Assembly: GCA_021812735.1 (NCBI GenBank)
Contig: JAKAMV010000001.1
Coordinates: forward strand, 1-50,499
Length of the DNA stretch: 50,499 bases
DNA from: Chloroflexota bacterium
Lineage (GTDB): Bacteria; Chloroflexota; Limnocylindria; Limnocylindrales; CSP1-4
Direction of reading: 5' to 3'
Positions 1 to 8,851 of the stretch are shown here, one piece after another (position 1 is the first letter of the stretch; the number at the start of each line of letters is the position of its first letter). The notes beneath the pieces were generated by a model. It searched no databases, was not told the DNA's origin, and was given only the letters and a program-made list of their open reading frames with translations. The position numbers and the translations under genes are program-made.

Positions 1-155
1 TTCCGATCTACGTGGACGCCCTGTCGGCGCTGCAGGTGGAGATCCTGGGGCGGCTGCGCGACCCGCGCCTGGACCCGGCCGAGATGGCCGCCCTGCGCTC
101 GGTGGTCGGCGCGACGATCAACGGCGTCGCCGCCGGCCTCCAGAACACCGGCTGA
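1..155 (+). CDS. ppc: Phosphoenolpyruvate carboxylase, C-terminal end only (partial)
   Basis: Only the last 50 residues are in the window, read in frame 3 and ending at TGA 153-155. The final residues read TINGVAAGLQNTG. This matches the conserved C-terminus of PEP carboxylase, which ends in a glycine-rich AAGxxNTG signature next to the active site. The enzyme adds bicarbonate to PEP to give oxaloacetate and replenishes the TCA cycle. It converges on pyruvate phosphate dikinase, another PEP-node enzyme. The call rests on this short tail alone, so the identity is likely but not certain. Confidence 0.8.
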   Translation, partial: PIYVDALSALQVEILGRLRDPRLDPAEMAALRSVVGATINGVAAGLQNTG

Positions 156-257
156 CGCGCGCGATTGTCCCCTGCGATACGCGAAGGCGCCAGCCCGGAT
201 CGGGAGAGCGCCTGGGGCGATGGCGCCGGGCGGCGAGCCCGGCACCGCAAGGGCTGG

Positions 258-277
258 GGCGCCGCTGGCGCGGCGCC
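258..277. terminator. GC-only inverted repeat between convergent ppc and ppdK
   Basis: A perfect 8-bp stem (GGCGCCGC / GCGGCGCC) closes a 4-base TGGC loop in the 129-base gap between two convergent stop codons. There is no T tract on either side. It could be a bidirectional terminator, but hairpins arise easily at this GC content. Confidence 0.35.
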
Positions 278-284
278 GGCCGAG

Positions 285-3068
285 CTACTTGTCGTGCTGG
301 GTCGCGAGCACCGCCTGCGCAGCCGCGAGTCGCGCCACCGGGACGCGGAACGGCGAGCAGGACACGTAGTCCAGGCCGATCTTCTCGCACTTGTGGATGG
401 ACTCGGGGTCGCCGCCGTGCTCGCCGCAGATGCCGAGCTCGAGGTCCGGGCGCGTGCTGCGGCCCTTGTCCACGGCGATCTTCATGAGGCCGGCAACCGC
501 GTCGTCCAGGGTCTGGAACGGGTTGACCGGCAGGATCTTGTCCTCGACGTACTTGAGCAGGAACCCGCCCTCGGCATCGTCACGGCTGTAGCCGAACGTC
601 ATCTGGGTGAGGTCGTTGGTGCCGAAGCTGAAGAAGCTGGCCTCGGTCGCGATCTCGTCGGCGGTGAGCGCGCCGCGCGGGATCTCGATCATGGTGCCGA
701 ACTTGTAGTCCACTTTCACGTCGGACGCGGCCGCCACGATCTTGTCCGCCTCGGCCGCGAGCAGCGTCCGGGTGGCCCGCAGCTCGTTCACGTGGCCCAC
801 CAGCGGGATCATGATCTTGCTGATCGGGTTCCCGCCGGCGCGCCGCCGGGCAACCTGGGCGTTGATGATCGCCCGGGTCTGGATCTTCACGAAGTCCGGG
901 ATCATGATCCCGAGCCGGCAGCCGCGGAGGCCCAGCATCGGGTTCTGCTCGTGCATCGACTTGATCGTCGCGAGCAGGATCTTGTCCTCCTCGGACGCGC
1001 CGCCGTGCTCCTCGGCCCGGGTGACCTTGACGAGCTGGTCCTCGAGGTTGGGCAGGAACTCGTGGAGCGGCGGGTCGATCAGGCGCACGACGACCGGGAG
1101 GCCGTCCATCGCCTTGAAGATCCCCTCGAAGTCGCCCTGCTGGAGCGCCTCGAGCTTGGCCATCGCCGCGTCGAACGTCGCGACCGCCTCTGCCTCGTCG
1201 GCGTTGAGCGTCTCGCCCGCCGCGGCCTTGGCCTTGGCGCGGGTGGCCACGTTGGCCACCAGGATGGCGCTGCGGACCATCGCCAGCCGGTCGCCCTCGC
1301 GGAACATGTGCTCGGTGCGGCAGAGGCCGATACCGTGGGCGCCCCAGGCCCGGGCCTGTGCGGCCTCCTCGGGCTTGTCGGCATTGGTCCACACGGCCAT
1401 GCGCGCGAAGCCGTCCGCCCAGCCGAGGATCTGCTGGAGCTCGGGCTGGTCCTCGAACTTCGCGTCCACCACCGGCAGCGCGCCGGCATAGACGCGACCG
1501 GTGTTGCCGTCGACCGAGATCCAGTCGCCTTCCTTGAAGCTGAGGCCGGTCTCGGAGGACTCGGCCGTCCGCGTGGCGTAGCTGACGTTCAGCTCGCTGA
1601 CGCCGGCGACACACGGCTTGCCGATCTGGCGGGCGACCACGGCCGCGTGGCTCGTGGCGCCACCGCGGGCGGTGAGGATGCCCTCGGCGATGGCCATGCC
1701 GTGGAAGTCGTCCGGGCTGGTCTCCACGCGGACCAGGACGACCTTCTCGCCCTTGGCCTGCCACTCGACCGCGAGGTCGGCGTCGAAGACGGCCTTGCCG
1801 ACGGCGGCACCGGGCGAGGCGTTGAGGCCCTCGGTGTTGATGGCCTTGGCGGCGGCGAGGGCCTTGCGCTCGAACTGCGGTCGCAGCAGCTGGTCCACCT
1901 GCGCCGGCTCGATGCGCTCGACCGCCTCGCGCTTGGTGATGAGGCCCTCGTTGACCATCTGGACGGCGATCTTCACGGCCGCGTCGGCGGTCCGCTTGGC
2001 CACGCGCGTCTGCAGCATGTACAGACGGCCCTTCTCGATGGTGAACTCCAGGTCCTGGACGTCCTTGTAGTGCTGCTCGAGCTGCCGGCCGATGCGCACG
2101 AACTCGTCGTACGCGGCAGGCATGTCCTCCTTGAGCTTGGCGATCTTGGACGGCGTCCGGATGCCCGCGACCACGTCCTCGCCCTGGGCGTTGGTGAGGT
2201 ACTCGCCGTAGAGCTCGTTGGTGCCGTCGAACGTGTTGCGGGTGAACGCGACGCCGGTGCCGGAGTCGTCGCCCATGTTGCCGAACACCATCGTCACCAC
2301 GTTGACGGCGGTGCCCAGGTCGTGGGCGATCTTCTGGCTGTTGCGGTAGTCGAAGGCGCGCTTGCCGAACCACGAGCCGAACACGGCCTTGATGGCGAGG
2401 TCCAGCTGCTCGTACGGGTCGTCCGGGAACTCGCGGCCGGTGTCCTCGCGGACCACCGCCTTGAACACGTCCACGAGGCCCTTGAGGTCCTCGACCGTGA
2501 GGTCGGTGTCCTTGGCGTCCTTGCCGTGCTTGGCCTTGGCGTGCTCGAGCGGCTCGTCGAAGCGCTCGGCCTTCACGTCCATGACGATGCGGCCGAACAT
2601 GCTGATGAACCGGCGGTACGCGTCCCAGCCGAAGCGCTCGTTGCCCGACAGGGCGATGAGGCCCCGGAGCGTCTCGGCGTTGAGGCCGAGGTTGAGCACC
2701 GTGTCCATCATGCCCGGCATCGAGAACTTGGCGCCGGAGCGGACGGACACGAGCAGCGGGTTCCGCGGGTCGCCGAAGCCCTTGCCGGAGCGCGCCTCCA
2801 CCTGCTTCATCGCGTCGAGGACGTCCTGCCACAGACCCTCGGGAAGCTGCTTGCCGTTGGCGAAGTAGTCGTTGCAGGCGACGGTGGTGATCGTGAAGCC
2901 GGGCGGGGTGGGCAGGCCGGCGAGGGTCATCTCGGCAAGCCCGGCGCCCTTGCCGCCGAGCAGGTCCTTCATGTTGCCGTTGCCCTCGGCCGTGCCGCTG
3001 CCCCAAGCGTAGATGTAGCGCTTGGCGGCGACGTGCGGACGCTCGGACGTGGTCTGGCGATCGGCCAT
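285..3068 (-). CDS. ppdK: Pyruvate, phosphate dikinase
   Basis: This 927-residue protein interconverts pyruvate + ATP + Pi and PEP + AMP + PPi. The N-terminal ATP-grasp part starts KRYIYAWGSG and has a glycine-rich GGKGAGLAEM loop. The central swivelling domain carries the phosphohistidine motif GGATSHAAVVAR, with the catalytic His at about residue 474. The C-terminal PEP-binding barrel has the GICGEHGGDP signature, with the catalytic Cys at about residue 881. Length is normal for the family (about 870-930). I chose ATG 3068 because AAGGAG lies 10 bases upstream; the open frame extends about 79 codons further without family similarity. A TACAAT -10 box lies upstream at 3150-3155. PPDK beside PEP carboxylase gives reversible control of the PEP pool, and PPi use suggests a flexible or energy-limited metabolism. 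Confidence 0.97.
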   Translation of the reverse strand: MADRQTTSERPHVAAKRYIYAWGSGTAEGNGNMKDLLGGKGAGLAEMTLAGLPTPPGFTITTVACNDYFANGKQLPEGLWQDVLDAMKQVEARSGKGFGDPRNPLLVSVRSGAKFSMPGMMDTVLNLGLNAETLRGLIALSGNERFGWDAYRRFISMFGRIVMDVKAERFDEPLEHAKAKHGKDAKDTDLTVEDLKGLVDVFKAVVREDTGREFPDDPYEQLDLAIKAVFGSWFGKRAFDYRNSQKIAHDLGTAVNVVTMVFGNMGDDSGTGVAFTRNTFDGTNELYGEYLTNAQGEDVVAGIRTPSKIAKLKEDMPAAYDEFVRIGRQLEQHYKDVQDLEFTIEKGRLYMLQTRVAKRTADAAVKIAVQMVNEGLITKREAVERIEPAQVDQLLRPQFERKALAAAKAINTEGLNASPGAAVGKAVFDADLAVEWQAKGEKVVLVRVETSPDDFHGMAIAEGILTARGGATSHAAVVARQIGKPCVAGVSELNVSYATRTAESSETGLSFKEGDWISVDGNTGRVYAGALPVVDAKFEDQPELQQILGWADGFARMAVWTNADKPEEAAQARAWGAHGIGLCRTEHMFREGDRLAMVRSAILVANVATRAKAKAAAGETLNADEAEAVATFDAAMAKLEALQQGDFEGIFKAMDGLPVVVRLIDPPLHEFLPNLEDQLVKVTRAEEHGGASEEDKILLATIKSMHEQNPMLGLRGCRLGIMIPDFVKIQTRAIINAQVARRRAGGNPISKIMIPLVGHVNELRATRTLLAAEADKIVAAASDVKVDYKFGTMIEIPRGALTADEIATEASFFSFGTNDLTQMTFGYSRDDAEGGFLLKYVEDKILPVNPFQTLDDAVAGLMKIAVDKGRSTRPDLELGICGEHGGDPESIHKCEKIGLDYVSCSPFRVPVARLAAAQAVLATQHDK

Positions 3069-3149
3069 TCTGCTTGGGCTCCTTGCTGGTGGGCGCGGTC
3101 CCCTGACGGACACGGACCGCGAGAGATCACCTTCTCTGGATTGGCCGAG

Positions 3150-3155
3150 ATTGTA
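3150..3155 (-). promoter_or_regulatory. Probable -10 box for ppdK
   Basis: On the minus strand this reads TACAAT, one of the more AT-rich hexamers in the region. It lies about 80 bases before the ppdK ATG and leaves room for a leader carrying the AAGGAG ribosome site. I see no clear -35 box. Confidence 0.4.
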
Positions 3156-3274
3156 CGACTGACGGCGGAACGGCTCTGCCACGCCCACGGCTCGCGCGCG
3201 CCGGGCCGCGCGTCCCGGCGAATCGGGCCGTTCGGCAACCCTCGGCAGTCCTCGGGACACGGGCGACCCGGCGG

Positions 3275-3280
3275 TACACT
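3275..3280 (+). promoter_or_regulatory. Probable -10 box for the ferredoxin-NADP reductase gene
   Basis: TACACT sits in the context CGGTACACT, about 50 bases before the GTG start at 3332. The same nine bases occur just before the polyprenyl synthase gene at 20252-20260. A conventional leader with its own GGAG (3321-3324) would follow. Confidence 0.35.
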
Positions 3281-3331
3281 CTGGGCGGCCGCCCCCGGCC
3301 TCCACCGAACCCCGACAGCCGGAGCAGGATC

Positions 3332-4144
3332 GTGACGAGCCCCATCGAGGACAAGCGCGTCATCGACGTCTTCGCGGAGCCGTACAACGCGACGCTGGTC
3401 CACCGCGAGGACCTCAATCCCGACCTCGCCTACTTCCGCGTCAAGCTGGACGGCCCGGCGGTCCCGTTCCTGCCGGGGCAGTACATGACCACCGGCGTGA
3501 TCGCGGACGAGAAGCTGCTGCAGCGGCCGTACTCCATCGCCTCGGCGCCCGCCACCGCGGACACGCTCGGCTACGAGTTCTTCGTCCGGCACGTGCCGGT
3601 CGTGCGCTTCACCACCGCGCTGTGGCGGCTCCAGGTGGGCCACCGGATGCGCATGACCGGCCCCAAGGGCAAGTTCACGCTTGAGCCGGTGGACCCGCGG
3701 ACGCACCTGTACGTCTCCACCGGCACGGGCATCGCCCCGTTCATGTCGATGATCCGCCAGTCGATGGCGGAGGGCCAGCCTCGCGAGACCGTCCTGATCA
3801 ACGGCTGCTCCTACGCGGACGAGCTGGGGTACCGGGCGGAGCTCGAGGCCTGGGAGCAGGACGCGGCCTACCGGCTGAGGTACGTCCCCACCGTCTCCCG
3901 CCCCGCCGATCCCCGCAATGCCGGCTGGAGCGGTCGCACGGGCCGAACCGAGACGGTCATCGGCGACGTCTGCAGGGACCTCGGGCTGCGGCCCGAGCGG
4001 ACGGTGGTCTACATCTGCGGCAACCCCGAGATGATCCTCAACGTGGAGCGCGAGCTGATCCACCAGGGGTTCCCGGAGTTCCATGTCAAGAAGGAGCTCT
4101 ACTGGCCGAAGGGGAAGCCCGGCGTGCCTGCGCCCGTCGGCTGA
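3332..4144 (+). CDS. fpr: Ferredoxin--NADP(+) reductase (Fpr type)
   Basis: This 270-residue flavoprotein moves electrons between NADPH and ferredoxin or flavodoxin. The FAD-binding motif RPYSIAS is at residues 65-71. The NAD(P)-binding stretch STGTGIAPF is at 129-137, and the CGNPEM motif of the family is at 229-234. Length matches bacterial Fpr proteins (about 250-270). The start is GTG 3332 with GGAG seven bases upstream. It is divergent from ppdK and lies 274 bases upstream of nfnAB on the same strand, so three ferredoxin/NADPH-linked polypeptides are adjacent. An NADH-specific relative is possible, because cofactor choice cannot be read here. Confidence 0.88.
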   Translation: MTSPIEDKRVIDVFAEPYNATLVHREDLNPDLAYFRVKLDGPAVPFLPGQYMTTGVIADEKLLQRPYSIASAPATADTLGYEFFVRHVPVVRFTTALWRLQVGHRMRMTGPKGKFTLEPVDPRTHLYVSTGTGIAPFMSMIRQSMAEGQPRETVLINGCSYADELGYRAELEAWEQDAAYRLRYVPTVSRPADPRNAGWSGRTGRTETVIGDVCRDLGLRPERTVVYICGNPEMILNVERELIHQGFPEFHVKKELYWPKGKPGVPAPVG

Positions 4145-4250
4145 GCCCCGGACGGAGCCGCGGCATCCGGGCGCCAGGGGACCTTGGCGGCGGCCGGGAC
4201 AAGGGCCGGATCCCGGCGTCACCCGCCCTGCCCCGAGGGCTAATCTGCCC

Positions 4251-4285
4251 GTTCGGCCGCCGAACTTGGCGCAACGGGCTACGCT
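4251..4285 (+). promoter_or_regulatory. Dyad and -10-like box upstream of nfnA
   Basis: A perfect 7-bp dyad, GTTCGGC-C-GCCGAAC, spans 4251-4265. A TACGCT hexamer follows at 4280-4285. The dyad covers the place where a -35 box would lie, as a repressor or activator site often does. Three bases after the hexamer, GTG 4289 opens a 12-codon frame ending TAA at 4325-4327. Both the operator and the leader-peptide reading are inference. Confidence 0.3.
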
Positions 4286-4418
4286 GTTGTGACCATTGGA
4301 CCGCCCCACGGTGCCATGGGCAAGTAACGCGCGCGCAGGCCCGTGGGCGATCCTGCAATCAGCGCCCGGCGACGGGTCTATTCCGCGCGTCCCGCCCCAG
4401 TCCATCTGCGAGGTTGTC

Positions 4419-5258
4419 TTGCACCCCATTGTCGAGCGAGAGCAGCTCTCTCCGAACGTCACCCGCCTCGTGGTCGAGGCGCCCCGGATCGCGAAGGTCC
4501 GGCGGCCCGGCCAGTTCGTCATCGTCCGGAAGGGACCGGGCTCGGAGCGCATCCCGCTGACGATCGCGGACAACGACCCTGACGCCGGCACGATCACCTT
4601 GGTGATCCAGGCCATCGGGCGGTCCACAACCGAGCTCACCAGCATGCAAGTCGGCGAGTCCATCACCGACATCGCGGGCCCGCTCGGCAGCGAGACCCAC
4701 CTCGCCAAGTCCGGCCACGCGGTGTGCGTGGGCGGCGGCGTCGGGACGGCCGTGCTGCTGCCCATCGTCCGCGCCATGTCCGCTGCCGGCGTCCACGTCA
4801 CCAGCGTGATCGGTGGCCGGTCCAAGGAGTGGGTCATCCTCGAGCGCGAGCTGAGCGAGCTCGGCGACGTGGTCACCTGCACGGACGACGGCTCCTACGG
4901 CCGCCATGGCTTCGTCACCGAGGCCCTCAAGGATCTTCTCGAGGCGGGCGGCGTGGACGCCGTCTACGCCATCGGCCCCGTGCCGATGATGCGGGCCGTG
5001 TCCGAGATGACGCTCCCCTACAACGTCCCGACCACGGTGTCGCTGAACGCCATCATGGTGGACGGCACCGGGATGTGCGGCGGCTGCCGAGTCACGATCG
5101 ACGGCGAGACCAAGTACGCCTGCGTGGACGGCCCCGAGTTCGACGCCCACAAGGTGAACTTCCGCGAGCTGGCCGACCGGCTCACCACCTACCGGACCTT
5201 CGAGCAGCAGGCCATGGAGAAACTCGGCGCCTGCGCCACCACCGAGGTGAAGGCGTGA
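4419..5258 (+). CDS. nfnA: NADH-dependent ferredoxin:NADP+ oxidoreductase, small FAD subunit (NfnA/SudB type)
   Basis: This 279-residue protein is the smaller subunit of an electron-bifurcating transhydrogenase. The complex couples NADH and reduced ferredoxin to NADP+ reduction. The FAD-binding motif RIPLTIAD is at residues 44-51 and the glycine-rich GGGVGTAVLLP is at about 105-115. Near the C-terminus, Cys220, Cys223 and Cys235 sit in DGTGMCGGCR and KYACVDGPEFD, the family's [2Fe-2S] site; an aspartate is thought to give the fourth ligand. I chose TTG 4419 because MHPIVEREQLSPNV matches the family N-terminus and GAGG lies five bases upstream. The frame is open for 41 more codons upstream. 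Its stop overlaps nfnB. Sulfide dehydrogenase SudB is the main alternative name. Confidence 0.87.
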   Translation: MHPIVEREQLSPNVTRLVVEAPRIAKVRRPGQFVIVRKGPGSERIPLTIADNDPDAGTITLVIQAIGRSTTELTSMQVGESITDIAGPLGSETHLAKSGHAVCVGGGVGTAVLLPIVRAMSAAGVHVTSVIGGRSKEWVILERELSELGDVVTCTDDGSYGRHGFVTEALKDLLEAGGVDAVYAIGPVPMMRAVSEMTLPYNVPTTVSLNAIMVDGTGMCGGCRVTIDGETKYACVDGPEFDAHKVNFRELADRLTTYRTFEQQAMEKLGACATTEVKA

Positions 5259-6772
5259 CCGCCCCCGAGTCCCACGTGTCGGCCGACAACGGGGCCGTGC
5301 CGCTCACCAAGCCCGCCAGCAACAAGGAGCGCATGCTCATCGAGCGGGTCGCGATGCCGGAGCAGCCCGGCGATGTTCGGGCGCACAACTTCGGCGAGGT
5401 GAACCAGGGCCTGACCTACCAGCTGGCCATGCTGGAGGCGGAGCGCTGCATCCAGTGCCCGAAGCCGTTCTGCGTCGAGGGCTGCCCGGTCCGCGTCAAC
5501 ATCCCGCGGTTTATCAAGTTCCTCCGGGACGGCGAGATCGCGCAGGCGGCCGAGAGCCTCCTGGACGACAACGCCCTGCCCTGCGTCACCGGCCGCGTGT
5601 GCCCGCAGGAAACGCAGTGCGAGGCAGTCTGCATCCGGAACAAGAAGGGCAACTCGGTCGCCATCGGCTACCTCGAGCGCTACGTCGCCGACTGGGCGCA
5701 GGCCAACATGGACAAGCTGCCCACGTTCGAGCCGGCGCTCACCGGCAAGAAGGTCGGCATCGTTGGCTCCGGCCCGGCCGGCCTCACCGCCGCCGGCGAG
5801 CTGGCCAAGCGCGGCCACGACGTCACGGTGTTCGAGGCGTTCCACGCCCCGGGCGGCGTCCTCATCTACGGCATCCCCGAGTTCCGCCTCCCCAAGGACA
5901 TCGTGCAGGCCGAGGTGGATCGGCTCAAGGGCATGGGCGTCAAGCTCGAGCTCAACTCGGTCGTCGGGCGGACGTACACCGTCCCCGAGCTGCGCGAGGA
6001 GTTCGACGCGCTGTTCCTCGCCGTCGGCGCCGGCCTGCCGGTGTTCATGAACGTCCCCGGCGAGAACTTCAAGGGCGTGTACTCGGCCAACGAGTACCTC
6101 ACCCGCGTCAACCTGATGGGCGCCTGGAACCCCGACTCGCAGACGCCGATCCTCCACGGCCAGCGCGTTGCGGTCGTGGGCGGCGGCAACGTGGCCATGG
6201 ACGCCGTCCGAACGGCCCGGCGCCTGGGCGCCGCGGAGGCGACCATCGTCTACCGTCGGTCGGCGACCGAGCTCCCCGCCCGCGCGGAGGAGGTCCACCA
6301 CGCGAAGGACGAGGGCGTCCGCTTCGAGTACCAGGTGGCCCCGGTGGAGGTCCTCGCGGACGAGAACCGCTGGGTGACCGGCCTCAAGTGCGTCCGGATG
6401 GAGCTCGGCGAGCCCGATGCCTCCGGCCGCCGCCGCCCGAAGCCCATTCCGGGCTCGGAGTTCGTCATCGAGTGCGACCTGGTGGTCGTGGCGATCGGCA
6501 CCAAGGCCAACCCGCTGCTGACCGGCTCGGCCCCCGAGCTCAAGGTCAACGAGTACGGCTACCTGCTCGCCGACGAGTACGGCATGACGAGCATGCCCGG
6601 CGTGTTCGCCGGCGGCGATATCGTGCGCGGCGCGGCGACCGTGATCCTCGCCATGGGCGACGGCAAGCGCTCGGCCGCGGCGATCCACAGTTACCTGAGC
6701 GGGGAGTGGCCGCCGTCGCCCGAGTCGGGCGCCAGGAAGCCCGAGAAGGAGGCGACGGTCGCGGGCAGCTAG
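5255..6772 (+). CDS. nfnB: NADH-dependent ferredoxin:NADP+ oxidoreductase, large subunit (NfnB/SudA, GltD-like)
   Basis: This 505-residue iron-sulfur flavoprotein resembles the small subunit of glutamate synthase and is the NADPH-side subunit of the Nfn complex. Two [4Fe-4S] sets are visible: Cys65/68/73/77 and Cys110/116/122/126. The FAD-binding GSGPAGL lies at 171-177, a second dinucleotide fold at VVGGGNVAMDA, and GVFAGGD near the C-terminus. GTG 5255 overlaps the nfnA stop as GTGA, which implies coupled translation; the frame open further upstream is antisense-style noise inside nfnA. No gltB (large glutamate synthase subunit) is next to it. Together with nfnA this supports the transhydrogenase reading over glutamate synthase. 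Confidence 0.88.
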   Translation: MTAPESHVSADNGAVPLTKPASNKERMLIERVAMPEQPGDVRAHNFGEVNQGLTYQLAMLEAERCIQCPKPFCVEGCPVRVNIPRFIKFLRDGEIAQAAESLLDDNALPCVTGRVCPQETQCEAVCIRNKKGNSVAIGYLERYVADWAQANMDKLPTFEPALTGKKVGIVGSGPAGLTAAGELAKRGHDVTVFEAFHAPGGVLIYGIPEFRLPKDIVQAEVDRLKGMGVKLELNSVVGRTYTVPELREEFDALFLAVGAGLPVFMNVPGENFKGVYSANEYLTRVNLMGAWNPDSQTPILHGQRVAVVGGGNVAMDAVRTARRLGAAEATIVYRRSATELPARAEEVHHAKDEGVRFEYQVAPVEVLADENRWVTGLKCVRMELGEPDASGRRRPKPIPGSEFVIECDLVVVAIGTKANPLLTGSAPELKVNEYGYLLADEYGMTSMPGVFAGGDIVRGAATVILAMGDGKRSAAAIHSYLSGEWPPSPESGARKPEKEATVAGS

Positions 6773-6795
6773 CGGCCCGGCCCCCGCGAACCCGG

Positions 6796-6828
6796 ACGGC
6801 GGGCGGCAGACGCGTCGCCCGCCGTTTC
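6796..6828 (+). terminator. Probable terminator after nfnAB
   Basis: A perfect 10-bp stem, ACGGCGGGCG / CGCCCGCCGT, encloses a 10-base loop and is followed by TTCGATT. It starts 24 bases after the nfnB stop, and the next gene (glyS) converges on it. The T tract is short. Confidence 0.55.
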
Positions 6829-7056
6829 GATTCCCGGGCTTCGCCTGGGTGCGCCCCGGCGGCTCGCGCGTGACGCAGCGACCCGGTCTGGTCGGGTGCG
6901 GGGCGGAATCATGGACGGGCGCGGCCGCCGGCGTTCCCTGCTCGACGACCGCGTCCTATGCCGCCCATGCTCGCCGATGGTCCCCCGGATCCGCCATGGG
7001 CCGGGAGTCCCGGGAGGTGACGCCTCGCACCGGACTCCCGTCCTCAGGGTTCTCCC

Positions 7057-8466
7057 CTAGGGCCGGACAGCCGCCATTCGGTCGAGCAGCAGCCGCTTGA
7101 CGTTCTCGAGCGGGACGCGCTCCTGCGCCATCGAATCTCGGTCGCGAATGGTCACCGCGCCGTCCTCGAGCGAGTCCACGTCCACGGTCACGCACCACGG
7201 CGTGCCGATCTCGTCCTGGCGCCGGTATAGCTTGCCGATGGCCGCGGTGTCGTCGTAGACCGCCATCATGTCTCGCTTCAGGTCGCCGAGGAGCCGGTGG
7301 CACAGCTCGACGATCTCCGGGCGCTTCTTGAGCAGCGGCAGCACCGCCACCTTGTAGGGCGCCAGGTCCGGGTGCAGGCCCAGCACCACACGCGTCTCGC
7401 CCCGGACCTCCTCCTCGCGATAGGCGTCGATCAGGAACGTGAACGCCGCGCGGTCCGCGCCGGCAGCCGTCTCCACGATCCACGGGATGAAGTGCTCGCC
7501 CGTCGCCTGGTCGAAGTACTCGAGATTCTCGCCCGACGCCCGCTGGTGGTTGCCGAGGTCGAAGTCACCGCGGTTGTGGATCCCCTCGAGCTCCTTCCAG
7601 CCGAACGGGAAGCGGTACTCGACGTCGATGGCCTTCTTCGCGTAGTGCGCCAGCTCGTCGGGCGCGTGCTCGCGGAAGCGCAGCCGCGACGGCGTGACGC
7701 CGTAGGCCTCGTACCAGGCGCGGCGCTTCGGCAGCCACATCTCGAACGCCGCCGCCGCGCCCTCCTCGGGCCGCACGAAGAACTGCATCTCCATCTGCTC
7801 GAACTCGCGCATCCGGAACACGAAGTTGCCGGGGCTGATCTCGTTGCGGAAGGACTTGCCGATCTGCGCGATGCCGAAGGGAATCTTCTTGCGCGAGCTC
7901 TGCTGCACGTTCTTGAAGTTGACGTACGAGCCCTGCGCGGTCTCGGGGCGGAAGTACACGACGTTGCCGTCGTCCTCGACCGGGCCCATGTGGCTCGTGA
8001 ACATCAGGTTGAAGCGGCGCGGGGCCGAGAGCACGGTCTCGTCGAACGGGCAGCGGAGGCCAAGTCGCTGCGTGATCGTCTCGTCGCGCAGGTCGGTCTG
8101 GGACAGGTCCTCGGTGCCCGGCAGCTCGTCGAGGCGGTAGCGGCGGTGGCACTCGGAGCACTCGACCAGCGGGTCGCTGAACGAGCCCACGTGGCCCGAC
8201 GTGACCCAGACCTGGGGGTGCATCAGGATGCCGGCGTCCAGGCCCACGATGTCGTTGCGGTCCTGGACCATGGCCCGCCACCAGGCGCGCTTGACGTTGT
8301 TCTTGAGCTCGACGCCCAGGGGCCCGTAGTCCCACACGGCGTTGATGCCGCCGTAGATCTCGGACGACGGGAAGATGAAGCCTCGGCGCTTGCTCAGCGA
8401 GACGATGGTCTCGAGGTTGGCGACGGCAGGCTCGACGGCGTTCGGATCGGTGGCGTCGGGGGTCAC
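7057..8466 (-). CDS. glyS: Glycyl-tRNA synthetase, dimeric (eukaryote/archaea-like) class II type
   Basis: This 469-residue class II synthetase charges tRNA-Gly. The N-terminus has the GlyRS opening [18 protein letters not shown], then [11 protein letters not shown]. Motif 2 follows in the region [15 protein letters not shown] and [22 protein letters not shown] Cys pair (CSECHRRY) sits in the insertion, and the anticodon-binding domain fills the last ~110 residues. One polypeptide replaces the alpha2beta2 type, and the length fits that single-chain family. Start GTG 8466 has GGAG about 10 bases upstream. The reading frame is open for 163 more codons upstream, but nothing there looks like the family. 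An extended -10 box lies at 8547-8555. Confidence 0.96.
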   Translation of the reverse strand: MTPDATDPNAVEPAVANLETIVSLSKRRGFIFPSSEIYGGINAVWDYGPLGVELKNNVKRAWWRAMVQDRNDIVGLDAGILMHPQVWVTSGHVGSFSDPLVECSECHRRYRLDELPGTEDLSQTDLRDETITQRLGLRCPFDETVLSAPRRFNLMFTSHMGPVEDDGNVVYFRPETAQGSYVNFKNVQQSSRKKIPFGIAQIGKSFRNEISPGNFVFRMREFEQMEMQFFVRPEEGAAAAFEMWLPKRRAWYEAYGVTPSRLRFREHAPDELAHYAKKAIDVEYRFPFGWKELEGIHNRGDFDLGNHQRASGENLEYFDQATGEHFIPWIVETAAGADRAAFTFLIDAYREEEVRGETRVVLGLHPDLAPYKVAVLPLLKKRPEIVELCHRLLGDLKRDMMAVYDDTAAIGKLYRRQDEIGTPWCVTVDVDSLEDGAVTIRDRDSMAQERVPLENVKRLLLDRMAAVRP

Positions 8467-8546
8467 GGGGATCAGGCTCCGGTAGGCCGCGCGGCCGTGG
8501 CAGGGACACGCGAGCGGGATGCGGCAGGCGCACGGGGTGCCCGCCG

Positions 8547-8555
8547 ATGCTAGCA
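8547..8555 (-). promoter_or_regulatory. Extended -10 promoter for glyS
   Basis: On the minus strand it reads TGCTAGCAT, a TGn-extended -10 box. It lies about 80 bases before the glyS GTG, and a GGAG occurs in between. No clear -35 box is seen, as is usual for extended -10 promoters. Confidence 0.4.
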
Positions 8556-8814
8556 GACGGTCTCGCCCAGACCGCCCTCGTGTCGGGATCGGTCGGGCGC
8601 GCGGGCACGCCGTGGTCGTGCCTCGCTCGCCTGTTCCGGGCGGGCGGGCGCCAACAGCACGCCCGCGAGGCGGCCAGTCCCCGGCGCCACGGCGCGGCGC
8701 CGGCGCGACTCCGAGCCCGCGGGAGACCACGGCCAGGCGCAGGTCGCACGCCCCCCCCGGGGTCACGCCCTCGCTTGCCTGCTCCAAGCCATGGCCAACA
8801 CGTTCTTCCGGCCG

Positions 8815-8820
8815 TAGGCT
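8815..8820 (+). promoter_or_regulatory. Candidate -10 box for glpK
   Basis: TAGGCT lies 31 bases before the glpK ATG. It would give a leader of about 25 bases that holds GAGGAG. The -35 region is not recognisable. Confidence 0.3.
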
Positions 8821-8851
8821 CCAAGCACACGCTCGAGGAGTACGGATCCGC

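Larger units (their letters stand above)
8467..8851. other. Divergent intergenic region, glyS / glpK
   Basis: These 385 bases hold the promoters of both divergent genes and no convincing gene. No T-box leader for glyS is recognisable. On the plus side GAGGAG (8835-8840) is the glpK ribosome site. The rest is low-complexity GC. Confidence 0.6.

Noticed and set aside
165..3335. A 1056-codon open frame on the plus strand over ppdK
   Set aside because: It is antisense to a clear PPDK. Its composition (Arg, Leu, Asp, Val repeats) is the usual shadow of GC-rich codons, and no family motif is visible.
8467..8851. A T-box leader before glyS
   Set aside because: No T-box consensus or terminator stem is recognisable, and glyS of this type is rarely T-box controlled in such lineages.
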